In this document: positions 9,850-17,182 of the stretch, piece by piece
Numbering within the stretch: position 1 is the first letter of the stretch
How the letters are laid out: the number at the start of each line of letters is the position of its first letter
From: Rhodococcus sovatensis
GTDB taxonomy: Bacteria; Actinomycetota; Actinomycetes; Mycobacteriales; Mycobacteriaceae
Direction: 5' to 3'
Assembly (NCBI RefSeq): GCF_037327425.1
Contig: NZ_CP147846.1
Span: forward strand, 2,108,001-2,172,000
DNA: 64,000 nucleotides
The notes under the pieces: generated by a model
The model's database searches: none
Seen by the model: only the letters and a program-made list of their open reading frames with translations
Told to the model about the DNA's origin: nothing
Program-made: the position numbers and the translations under genes

Positions 9850-11724
9850 TCAGGCTCCAAGGGATTCGAGAAGATCGGTCAGGACGGCAACGGCGTCGAC
9901 TTGGGCGGTCAGGAAATCGTCGGGTCGCTCGGGGCCTACGACATCGGCGAGGACCTTGTCGGACCCGGCGAGGAGGACTCGCTCGATTCCGGCTTGGCGT
10001 AGCGCAACAACCGCGGCTCCCGCTTCGGCCGCATACCGCTTGTCGGTTCCACACAGGACAGCGATTCGCGCGCCCGAGGTGGTGACGGCGCCCGCAATGG
10101 TCTCGGCGGTCAACGGACCCGGGTTTTCGGTGTGAATACCGCCGGAAGCAAGGAGATTGGCCGCGAAGGTCGTACGGACGTTGTGCTCGGCTACCGAACC
10201 GATAGGCGCAAGCAGTACCAACGGCCTGACGTCGTGCTCTGAGAGATATGCATCGGACCTGTCCCGCAGCGCCTCGAATGCCGCGCCGTACCGGTGCACG
10301 ACGGAACTCGTAGTGCTGGCAGGCAGGGGCGCCTCGGCGAGATTCGGGAATTCGTTCACACCGGTGAGAGGTGTTCGCCGGTGCGCTATGTCCGAATCGC
10401 GTGCCGTTTTCACTTCGTTGATCGAGGCAGCGAGCGACCCCGAGTCCAGCGCGGCCAGGTATCCACCGTCGGCCTCGATCTTCTGGGTGAACTTCCATGC
10501 CGTCTCGGCCAATTCGTCCGTGAGTTGCTCGATGTACCACGATCCGGCGCCGGGATCGAGTACGCGCCCCAAATGCGATTCCTCGAGCAACAGCAGCTGC
10601 GTGTTCCGGGCGATTCGCGCCGAGAACGTCTTCGACACACCCGCGGCACCACCGTCGAGGGCCACGTCGAACGGAAGGACGGTGACTGCATCGGCTCCAC
10701 CGATGCCCGCACCGAATGCCGCGAGCGTGGTGCGAAGCATGTTCACCCATGGATCACGTTGCGCCATCATCGCTTCCGACGTGACCGCATGCTGCGGTGC
10801 ACCTCCGAAGGTCGGCGATCCGACCACTTGGGCCACCCGCGCCCACACCATGCGCGCTGCACGGAACTTGGCGATCGTCTGAAACTGATCATCGGTTGCA
10901 GCGAACCGAAATTCGAGCTGGCTCAGGGCCTGACCGGCCGTCGCTCCGGCCGAGGTCAAAGCGCGGAGGTATTCCAACCCTGCCGCGACTGCTGCACCGA
11001 TTTCCTGTGTGTCACTCGCACCCGCATTGTGGAAGGCCGTGCCGTCGACAGTGATCGCACGCACCCGTTCGGTTCGTTCGATCGACTGACGCGCCAGTGC
11101 GACGACGGCGTCCAACGAAGGTGCCCCGCGACCGGAGAATTTCGATGTCAACGTTGCCGCACCGAGCCGGACGTCGATGGCGGAGCGGTCCGCGCCTTCG
11201 ACGGCGTCGAGCGCTTCCAGCAGGGCATCGGCAGCGTCGACCGTATCCGTCCCGGCGTCGAGGACGATCGGTACGAGGTCGAACAGAACCCCACTCAGTG
11301 CGCGCTGGATATTACCGACTGGAAGGTCGGATTCGCCGATGCAGAGCCAGAGAGCGCTGACGCCGTTGTTCAATCCGTCGAGGATCGACTGATTGACCGC
11401 CTCGGGGTCGGACTGTCCGGCGCCGAATCGCGCACTGACCTTCCAACCTGCGTTCACGTCACGTGCGGCATCGCGGCCGCGGACGTACGGAAACGCGCCG
11501 GGCAGTGGAGCCTCGGGGTGTTCGTCTCGTGTGCCGTAGAGCGGGTGGATGGTGACCCCGTCGTACGTAATGGTGTCGAGCAAATGCTCGGGATCGCTCG
11601 GGAGATCCTCGATGTCGACTCTTCGCGACTTCGCGAGAACCCCGGCGACCGCCTTCTGCCACGTTGCATATGCGCTTCGTGCGGCGTCCTCTTGTGAAGC
11701 ATCTTCTTGTGAAGCAACGGACAC
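9850..11724 (-). CDS. mutA: Methylmalonyl-CoA mutase, small subunit
   Basis: 624 residues. It has the same two-domain layout as MutB (barrel, then a B12-like fold), but the DxHxxG cobalamin motif is absent from its C-terminal domain, as is normal for the non-catalytic partner of the heterodimer. GTG start at 11724 with GGGAG 9 bases upstream. The N-terminus holds a small direct repeat: SQEDA occurs twice (residues 5-9 and 10-14), encoded by a repeated CTTGTGAAGCA on the + strand at 11691 and 11706. First gene of mutA-mutB-meaB; its promoter must lie in the gap shared with the divergent TVP38 gene. Confidence 0.95.
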   Translation of the reverse strand: MSVASQEDASQEDAARSAYATWQKAVAGVLAKSRRVDIEDLPSDPEHLLDTITYDGVTIHPLYGTRDEHPEAPLPGAFPYVRGRDAARDVNAGWKVSARFGAGQSDPEAVNQSILDGLNNGVSALWLCIGESDLPVGNIQRALSGVLFDLVPIVLDAGTDTVDAADALLEALDAVEGADRSAIDVRLGAATLTSKFSGRGAPSLDAVVALARQSIERTERVRAITVDGTAFHNAGASDTQEIGAAVAAGLEYLRALTSAGATAGQALSQLEFRFAATDDQFQTIAKFRAARMVWARVAQVVGSPTFGGAPQHAVTSEAMMAQRDPWVNMLRTTLAAFGAGIGGADAVTVLPFDVALDGGAAGVSKTFSARIARNTQLLLLEESHLGRVLDPGAGSWYIEQLTDELAETAWKFTQKIEADGGYLAALDSGSLAASINEVKTARDSDIAHRRTPLTGVNEFPNLAEAPLPASTTSSVVHRYGAAFEALRDRSDAYLSEHDVRPLVLLAPIGSVAEHNVRTTFAANLLASGGIHTENPGPLTAETIAGAVTTSGARIAVLCGTDKRYAAEAGAAVVALRQAGIERVLLAGSDKVLADVVGPERPDDFLTAQVDAVAVLTDLLESLGA

Positions 11725-11812
11725 GGTGAATGCTCCCTCGACTCAATCGACTTTCGGTCGATCGACAAATTGCGACTTCTGTGATGTTAACCGCGATTGC
11801 TTCGACACTATC

Positions 11813-11828
11813 GTGAGGATCACCTCAC
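11813..11828. promoter_or_regulatory. Inverted repeat between mutA and the TVP38 gene
   Basis: GTGAGG-ATCA-CCTCAC is a perfect 6-bp inverted repeat with a 4-base spacer, in the divergent 120-170-bp gap. It lies just before a strong GGAGG on the + strand. It could be an operator for either gene; no regulator family is recognised. Confidence 0.35.
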
Positions 11829-11895
11829 GTTTGCATAGGAGGTGGTTTCGTGGCGTTCGCCACTCGGGTGCTCACCGGTAGTGTCGGTGGTTGTG

Positions 11896-12594
11896 ATGAG
11901 GCGCTTTCGGGATCCACGGCTGATCGGCCTCGTCGCACTCCTCGTAACCCTCGCACTCGTGGGAGTGCTCGCGCCACATCCGTCGATCGAGCAGATGCGC
12001 GAATGGTCCCATTCGATCGGTCCGGCGTTTCCGCTCGCGTTCTTCGCGGTACACGCAATTGCGACCGTAGCCCCGATTCCCCGCACACTGTTCACCCTGG
12101 CGGCGGGCGTGCTGTTCGGTCCGGTTACCGGCCTCGCTGTGACCGTCGGCGCCTCGACCGTCAGTGCTGTGTTGGCTCTGGTGATGGTTCGTGTCGTCGG
12201 AAGAGAGTGGTTCGCGACAAGAATGACCCACCCCGCCGCTCGGATGATCGACGACAGTCTCGCGAGGCGAGGGTGGCTGGCAGTGGGGTCACTGCGTCTT
12301 ATTGCCCCCGTTCCGTTCTCGGTCGTGAACTACTGCTGTGGAGTGTCGTCCATTCGTGTCACGCCGTTCGCGGTTGCGACGGCGGTCGGCGTCGTGCCCG
12401 GAACCGTGGGAATCGTCGTCCTCGGCGATGCCCTGGGAGGAAATGCGGATCCGTTGATGCTCGCGCTGTCCGGTTCGTGCATAGCCGTCGGCATTATCGG
12501 ATTGGTGATCGATTGGCGGATCTCGACCGCACGGCGCGAACGACCGGGTCAGCCTCCGAAGCTTGATCTTGAAAAGTCAAGCCATAAGACTTGA
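11896..12594 (+). CDS. TVP38/TMEM64 (DedA-like) membrane protein
   Basis: 232 residues from the ATG at 11896. Hydrophobic helices alternate with the family's conserved loops: APIPRTLFTLAAGVLFGPVTGLAVTVGAS (re-entrant loop) and RLIAPVPFSVVNYCCG, PGTVGIVVLGDA. These are the SNARE-associated/VTT signatures; family members are thought to move lipids or to act in membrane homeostasis. It matches the place of Rv1491c beside mutA. The start is uncertain. A strong AGGAGG (11837-11842) fits a GTG at 11850, but that GTG is in another frame. In this frame GTG codons at 11881, 11887 and 11893 precede the ATG without a good Shine-Dalgarno. Confidence 0.8.
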   Translation: MRRFRDPRLIGLVALLVTLALVGVLAPHPSIEQMREWSHSIGPAFPLAFFAVHAIATVAPIPRTLFTLAAGVLFGPVTGLAVTVGASTVSAVLALVMVRVVGREWFATRMTHPAARMIDDSLARRGWLAVGSLRLIAPVPFSVVNYCCGVSSIRVTPFAVATAVGVVPGTVGIVVLGDALGGNADPLMLALSGSCIAVGIIGLVIDWRISTARRERPGQPPKLDLEKSSHKT

Positions 12595-12619
12595 AATCAC
12601 CCTATCAACGCAATAGCCT
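12591..12619 (+). promoter_or_regulatory. Putative leaderless promoter with clustered CTTGA half-sites
   Basis: TTGAAA (12591-12596) and TAGCCT (12614-12619) are 17 bp apart, with the -10 ending 6 nt before the ATG at 12626. Directly upstream CTTGA occurs at 12562, 12568 and 12590, and TCAAG at 12577, making two inverted pairs, one of which reaches the -35. This looks like an operator for a symmetric regulator, possibly the HTH protein encoded downstream. Confidence 0.45.
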
Positions 12620-12625
12620 TGTCAG

Positions 12626-13252
12626 ATGTTCGTGATGACCGTCGACCAGCGGCGAAGCCGACGTGATGTCGATCGTGTGGAGTCGCTGCTCGACTCGATG
12701 CACAACGTTCCACTACTACGGCCGTTCGACAGAACCGCAGGTGACGAGGTTCAAGCGGTGGTCGAAGGGACCAGTGCGGGCGCCTGCACTGTGATCGATA
12801 TCGCACTGACACTGGTTCGACTCCGAACCTGGAGTGTAGGAATCGGGATCGGAGCGGTCGAAGAGCCGCTGCCGAAAACCACCCGAGCAGGACGCGGCGC
12901 GGCGTTCGAGGCGGCACGCGAGGCGGTCACGCGCGCCAAGAACGCGCCGGGTGGCGTCGCAATCAACACGGCCGATGCAGATCGCGCGAGTCGATGTCGC
13001 GACGCCGAAACCGCGCTTGCACTCGTTGCGATTCTCATCACCGATCGCACGGAACAGGGACACGAGGCGGTTGACCTGATGGCCGCCGGCCTTACCCAGA
13101 CACAAGCAGCCGAACGTCTGGGAATCAGTAAGCAGGCGATGTCTCAAAGACTGTCGGTGGCGAGGTGGAGCATCGAGGCGGACGGAAGACAACTGGCCAC
13201 ACACCTCCTCGCCGACGTCGGTGTCGGCACACCGAAATCGGAGAACCCATGA
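12626..13252 (+). CDS. SatD-like protein with C-terminal helix-turn-helix
   Basis: 208 residues. The N-terminal two thirds (DRRSRRDVDRVE-like opening through SVGIGIGAVEEPLP and RAGRGAAFEAAREAVTRAK) resembles the SatD-like fold seen in many actinobacteria. The C-terminus, LTQTQAAERLGISKQAMSQRL (about residues 157-177), is a clear HTH of the sigma-70 region 4/LuxR size class. A DNA-binding role is inferred; the effector is unknown. No Shine-Dalgarno precedes the ATG, in keeping with a leaderless mRNA. It overlaps the next gene by ATGA, so the regulator and the membrane protein are a unit. Confidence 0.7.
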   Translation: MFVMTVDQRRSRRDVDRVESLLDSMHNVPLLRPFDRTAGDEVQAVVEGTSAGACTVIDIALTLVRLRTWSVGIGIGAVEEPLPKTTRAGRGAAFEAAREAVTRAKNAPGGVAINTADADRASRCRDAETALALVAILITDRTEQGHEAVDLMAAGLTQTQAAERLGISKQAMSQRLSVARWSIEADGRQLATHLLADVGVGTPKSENP

Positions 13253-13794
13253 CAGTAGCCACCCTCGTACTGCTCGCACTCGCCGCAGCTCTGTCGGTTC
13301 TGCCGTCCCGGCCACCGCTCCCACACTGGACCACCGCACTCGCGTCGGCGACGCTGCTGGGCATCGCCGCAGTCACGGGACTGCAAGCCGACCGTGTACA
13401 CGGCGTCGCCATGGCGGCGACCTACGTCGTGACCGTAATCGCCGCCGCGGCAGGAGGGTCGGCGATCGTGACGGCTGTCTTCCGCCTCGCCCGCCGAAAC
13501 GGAACGCCCGAACCCGACGGCAGTGCCGGCCCCCTTCACGGCGGTCGAACAATCGGCGTATTGGAGCGGACTGCTGTGGCAGCATCGATCCTCGCTGGAT
13601 GGCCTGAGGGCATTGCAATCGTGCTGGCCGTCAAAGGCCTGGCCCGCTACCCCGAGCTACGCGCCGCCGAAACGCACACTGTGCCCACACATCCTGCCGC
13701 CACCTCGGCTTCCGAACAATTCATCATCGGAACGTTCACCAGCGTCGTGTGGGCAGCGGCAGTGTGCGGTGTCGGATACGCCTTGGTGAGCTGA
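13249..13794 (+). CDS. Five-helix membrane protein coupled to the SatD-like regulator
   Basis: 181 residues with about five hydrophobic helices, starting at the N-terminus (VATLVLLALAAALSVL). A conserved-looking cytosolic segment, AVKGLARYPELRAAE, and a last helix FIIGTFTSVVWAAAVCGVGY follow. I do not recognise a characterised family. The ATG at 13249 overlaps the stop of the regulator (ATGA), which gives the start and implies coupled translation. Its 3' end is 7 bp from the convergent SPFH gene. A membrane sensor or effector under the control of the upstream HTH protein is an inference only. Confidence 0.7.
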   Translation: MTVATLVLLALAAALSVLPSRPPLPHWTTALASATLLGIAAVTGLQADRVHGVAMAATYVVTVIAAAAGGSAIVTAVFRLARRNGTPEPDGSAGPLHGGRTIGVLERTAVAASILAGWPEGIAIVLAVKGLARYPELRAAETHTVPTHPAATSASEQFIIGTFTSVVWAAAVCGVGYALVS

Positions 13795-13801
13795 AGTACG
13801 C

Positions 13802-14998
13802 CTACCGCTCCGGCTCCGTCTCGAAGGCAGGTGCAGGCGATGGTCCGCCCAGCTGCCCTAGATCGGACCCTTTCGTCAGACTGGGGTCGGGAGCCAGCGA
13901 AGTGTCGACCGGAGTTCTGGCAACTGCCTCGGCAGCCGCGACTGCCTCGGCCACCGCTGGATCGGTCTTGGTTTCGAACCATTCGGCGATCTCTTCGGAA
14001 TCGTCGACAGATACGGAGTCGTTGCCGGTGTTCGCGCTCGGCTCGAAACGGAAGACGCCGTCTTCGCCCGGTGCACCCAGCGTCTTGGCGAAGCCCTTCA
14101 GCGCATCACCGAAGTCACTGGGAATCATCCAAACCTTGTTGGCATCACCTTGTGCCATCTGCGGAAGCGTCTGCATGTACTGGTACGCAAGCAGTTCCGG
14201 CGTCGGCTTACCGTTCTTGATCGCCGCGAATACCTTTTCGATCGCCTTTGCCTGGCCCTGGGCCTGAAGGTATTTTGCTGCTCGGTCGCCTTCTGCGCGA
14301 AGGATGCGCGACTGGCGCTCGCCCTCGGCAGTCAGGATGGCAGCCTGCTTGCCGCCCTCGGCTGCGAGGATTCGGCTCTGCTTGTCGCCCTCGGCAGTCT
14401 TGATCGCGGACTCACGATGGCCCTCGGCAGTCAGAATGGTGGCCCGCTTCTCACGGTCGGCCTTCATCTGCTTTTCCATCGACTCCTGGATCGACGGCGG
14501 TGGATCGATGCTCTTCAATTCGACCCGCGCAACGCGCAGGCCCCATCGTCCCGTCGCTTCGTCGAGGACGACCCGCAGCTGCCCGTTGATCGAGTCGCGT
14601 GATGTCAGCGTCTCTTCGAGCGTCATGCCGCCGACAACGTTGCGAAGTGTCGTGGTGGTCAGCTGCTCTACGCCCACGATGTAGTTGTTGATCTCGTACA
14701 CCGCGGATTGAGGATTGGTCACCTGGAAATACACGACGGTATCGATCGAGACCGTCAAGTTGTCCTTGGTGATCACAGGCTGCGGAGGGAAGGAGACGAC
14801 CCGCTCACGAAGGTCGACCTTGGCCCTGATCCGGTCGACGAATGGAACGAGAAAAGTGAGCTGCCCGGACACGGTCCGGACGTACCGGCCGAGTCTCTCG
14901 ATCACTGCGGCCTCGGCCTGCGGGACTATCGACACGGACTTGGCCACGAGAACGACCACGAGAAGAACGATTACGCCGAGAACGATCAGTGCTGCCAT
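13802..14998 (-). CDS. SPFH/band 7 (stomatin-like) membrane protein
   Basis: 398 residues. An N-terminal membrane anchor (residues 2-18, LIVLGVIVLLVVVLVA) is followed by the SPFH domain (VPQAEAAVIERLGRYVRT; DRIRAKVDLRERVVSFPPQPVIT). A coiled-coil tail includes five exact 11-residue repeats at residues 188-242, each built on I-x-x-AEG. The tail after about residue 300 is acidic and probably disordered. It is the Rv1488 counterpart. SPFH proteins form ring or cage oligomers that organise membrane domains and often work with NfeD proteins. It starts 4 bp after the NfeD gene stop. Confidence 0.92.
   Translation of the reverse strand: MAALIVLGVIVLLVVVLVAKSVSIVPQAEAAVIERLGRYVRTVSGQLTFLVPFVDRIRAKVDLRERVVSFPPQPVITKDNLTVSIDTVVYFQVTNPQSAVYEINNYIVGVEQLTTTTLRNVVGGMTLEETLTSRDSINGQLRVVLDEATGRWGLRVARVELKSIDPPPSIQESMEKQMKADREKRATILTAEGHRESAIKTAEGDKQSRILAAEGGKQAAILTAEGERQSRILRAEGDRAAKYLQAQGQAKAIEKVFAAIKNGKPTPELLAYQYMQTLPQMAQGDANKVWMIPSDFGDALKGFAKTLGAPGEDGVFRFEPSANTGNDSVSVDDSEEIAEWFETKTDPAVAEAVAAAEAVARTPVDTSLAPDPSLTKGSDLGQLGGPSPAPAFETEPER
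14273..14437 (-). repeat. Five tandem degenerate 33-bp units in the SPFH gene
   Basis: Codons 188-242 of the SPFH gene encode five consecutive 11-residue units (ILTAEGHRESA, IKTAEGDKQSR, ILAAEGGKQAA, ILTAEGERQSR, ILRAEGDRAAK). The hendecad period suggests a straight, right-handed coiled coil. Confidence 0.85.
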
Positions 14999-15002
14999 AA
15001 AA

Positions 15003-15443
15003 CTACGGTCCCCTCCACACGACGGCTGTAGCGCCGTCTATTTCCATCACGGTCACGGTGGTTCCCGGCGCATATACCTCGGATTCGTCGAGGGGACGTG
15101 CAGTCCACACCTCGCCGCCGAGCTTGACCTGACCCTCATTCGCTGCAACCTGTTCCAGCACAACAGCACTCTTGCCCGTCAACGCAGCGGCATTGGTCGC
15201 GAGCGCAGGCGGAGATGCGAAGCGCCGCAACAGAATCGGCCTTACACCCAGAACAAGGACGAGTGAGACGAGTCCGAATACGATGGCGTCCGCCCACACC
15301 GGGAAGTCCGTGATGGCGGAGATACCGGCTGTTGCCAATGCACCACCGGCGAGCATGAGCAAGAAGAAATCTCCCGTCAGCGCTTCGGCTGCCGCGAGTG
15401 CAATTCCTGCAATGAGCCAGATGATCGCCGCCACAATGTCCAT
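15003..15443 (-). CDS. NfeD-like membrane protein
   Basis: 146 residues. Three or four hydrophobic helices (VAAIIWLIAGIALAAAEAL; FFLLMLAGGALATAGISAI; ADAIVFGLVSLVLVLG) are followed by a small beta-barrel OB-type domain (ALTGKSAVVLEQV; GQVKLGGEVWTARPLDE; VTVMEIDGATAVV), the layout of short NfeD proteins. It is the Rv1487 counterpart and partner of the SPFH protein encoded 4 bp downstream. The ATG at 15443 is the only start that includes the first helix. Confidence 0.9.
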   Translation of the reverse strand: MDIVAAIIWLIAGIALAAAEALTGDFFLLMLAGGALATAGISAITDFPVWADAIVFGLVSLVLVLGVRPILLRRFASPPALATNAAALTGKSAVVLEQVAANEGQVKLGGEVWTARPLDESEVYAPGTTVTVMEIDGATAVVWRGP

Positions 15444-15475
15444 CTAACCAGAAATCGGACACTGGACGGTGGATC

Positions 15476-16294
15476 TCACTCCGTCACGAAATCGACCAGC
15501 TGTTCGACCGCGCCGATCAACGGTGCCTTCAGATCCCGGAAGCTCGAGACCGACGAATACACATGCCGCCACCCTTCCTTCGGGGTACCCCAACCGAGCT
15601 CACGACAGATACCCGTCTTCCAGTCCTGTCCACGGGGGATCTTCGGCCACGCGGCGATGCCGACTGCCCCCGGCCGCACTGCTTCCCATACATCGACGTA
15701 CGGATGTCCCGTGACCAGAACATGTGGCCCGAGAGACGTCGTGAGCTTGGATTCCTTCGATCCCGTCACCAGGTGGTCGACGAGTACACCTACCCGACGG
15801 TTCGGCCCCGGTTCGAATTCCGCGAGGCGCCCACCCAGATTGTCGAGACCTTCCAGATGTTCTACGACGACACCTTCTACGCGCAGGTCGTGCCCCCATA
15901 CTCGTTCCACCAGCGCCGCGTCGTGAACGCCCTCCACCCAGATCCGACTCGCGCGGGCCGTACGAGCCCGCAACCCATCCACCTTGGTGGATCCGGATGC
16001 AGATCGAGTGGCACCTTTCGGCTTGGGCGCTGCCACAGCACGTTCGAGTGTGACCCGCTTGCCGTCGATGAGAAATGCAGCTTCTCGAAGCGCGAAGAGC
16101 CGGGTGGTTCGAGCCGCATCCTCCAACCTGACGAAGTCGCCGTCATAGGTCCTTTCGAACCCGACGACCGCACCGCAGAAACCACTACCTGCATCCTCGA
16201 CAACAAGGCCGCGCTCCGCGGGGACCCGAGGTGCAGGGACCTTCCGCATTCGACTGTGCCCAGAAAGAATGTCTCCGCCGTACATATCCGCCAC
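15476..16294 (-). CDS. DUF3097 family protein
   Basis: 272 residues from GTG 16294 (VADMYGGDIL). An ATG 9 bases later (16285) is also possible. Conserved blocks include WVEGVHDAALVERVWGHDLR, VEHLEGLDNL, RRVGVLVDHLVTGSKE and GHPYVDVWEAV, a TOPRIM-like order with acidic residues (E-G then D-H). These are typical of the actinobacterial DUF3097 family, whose function is not established; a nucleic-acid role is an inference from the TOPRIM-like pattern. It is not coupled to its neighbours, with 32 bp to the NfeD gene and 66 bp to the divergent 16361 gene. Confidence 0.85.
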   Translation of the reverse strand: MADMYGGDILSGHSRMRKVPAPRVPAERGLVVEDAGSGFCGAVVGFERTYDGDFVRLEDAARTTRLFALREAAFLIDGKRVTLERAVAAPKPKGATRSASGSTKVDGLRARTARASRIWVEGVHDAALVERVWGHDLRVEGVVVEHLEGLDNLGGRLAEFEPGPNRRVGVLVDHLVTGSKESKLTTSLGPHVLVTGHPYVDVWEAVRPGAVGIAAWPKIPRGQDWKTGICRELGWGTPKEGWRHVYSSVSSFRDLKAPLIGAVEQLVDFVTE

Positions 16295-16360
16295 GGGCGA
16301 CGACTTTAGCGACCCCCGTGACCGAGCACACCGCGCCACGCCGACCTAAACTCAGGAGTC

Positions 16361-17182
16361 GTGAGTTCTCCAAGCGCAAGCCTCGCCCTGTGGGCCAGTT
16401 CGTGGCTGGCGGGCGTCAGCGCGCCCGACGACGTCATCGACGCCATGGCCGACTGGGCTCCGATGCACCTCCTCGTCGCGGCCGACGAAGCGAGTGCTCA
16501 GCTCACCGGTCTGTCCTGGCCGAGCCCACGAGCAGACGGCGTCGCGTCGGTATTGACGGCAATCCGCGCGCAGATCCCGAGCCCGAGCTCCGACGCCGTC
16601 ATCGAACTTCTTCTGCCCGGGCCGGGGGCTGTCGAGAATCTCCCTCCGAGCACCGGATTCGCGCGTGCTGCACTGAACGCCGGCCAGGCCGTAGTGGTCG
16701 GCCTCGCAGGCACCGACGGGCTCGCCTTCGTACCCACCGTCGAGGGCCCCGATGTGATGCGCTGGACTGTGTTCACAGTCGACGTACTCAGCCACTACGT
16801 ACACGACTTCTCGCTCGGTGAGGCTGAATTCGCCATGCGTGATGCCGTTCGGGGTGCGGCAGACGCACTCGGATCGATGCAGTCTCTGCCCACGAGAAGC
16901 ACCGGGGGCGACGCCCGCACCCGGATCGCGAACGAGTTGTCTGAGCTGATGCGCCATCGTTACCCGGTAGATGTCCCTGAACGAGCGCTGCGAGTCCTGG
17001 AGTCAGCCGACCGTGTCTCGGCGATTCTCTCCGTCGCACGGACGTTCGCGCCGACCGAGGCGCCCACAGCGGCGGCAGCAATGGCTCGCGAAGAGCTGAT
17101 CAGGCCACTGTGGGCAGCGGTGCGTTCGGCGCGGTTGAGTGCCGTCGCCGCAGGGATCGCATCGAGCGTGCCCCGCACCTAG
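16361..17182 (+). CDS. Conserved hypothetical protein (Rv1486c position)
   Basis: 273 residues, alanine-rich, soluble. I do not recognise a domain. The place beside hemH matches Rv1486c of M. tuberculosis. There are no membrane segments or metal motifs; the segment RWTVFTVDVLSHYVHDFSLGEAE in the middle looks like a folded core. GTG start at 16361: AGGAG ends only 2 bases before it, too close for good use, while TAAACT (16347-16352) could be a -10 giving a near-leaderless mRNA. Its stop TAG and the stop of the convergent hemH share the tetramer CTAG. Confidence 0.72.
   Translation: MSSPSASLALWASSWLAGVSAPDDVIDAMADWAPMHLLVAADEASAQLTGLSWPSPRADGVASVLTAIRAQIPSPSSDAVIELLLPGPGAVENLPPSTGFARAALNAGQAVVVGLAGTDGLAFVPTVEGPDVMRWTVFTVDVLSHYVHDFSLGEAEFAMRDAVRGAADALGSMQSLPTRSTGGDARTRIANELSELMRHRYPVDVPERALRVLESADRVSAILSVARTFAPTEAPTAAAAMAREELIRPLWAAVRSARLSAVAAGIASSVPRT

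Noticed and set aside
10294..11697. Open + frame opposite mutA
   Set aside because: Same reason: complement phase of a conserved gene with biased composition.
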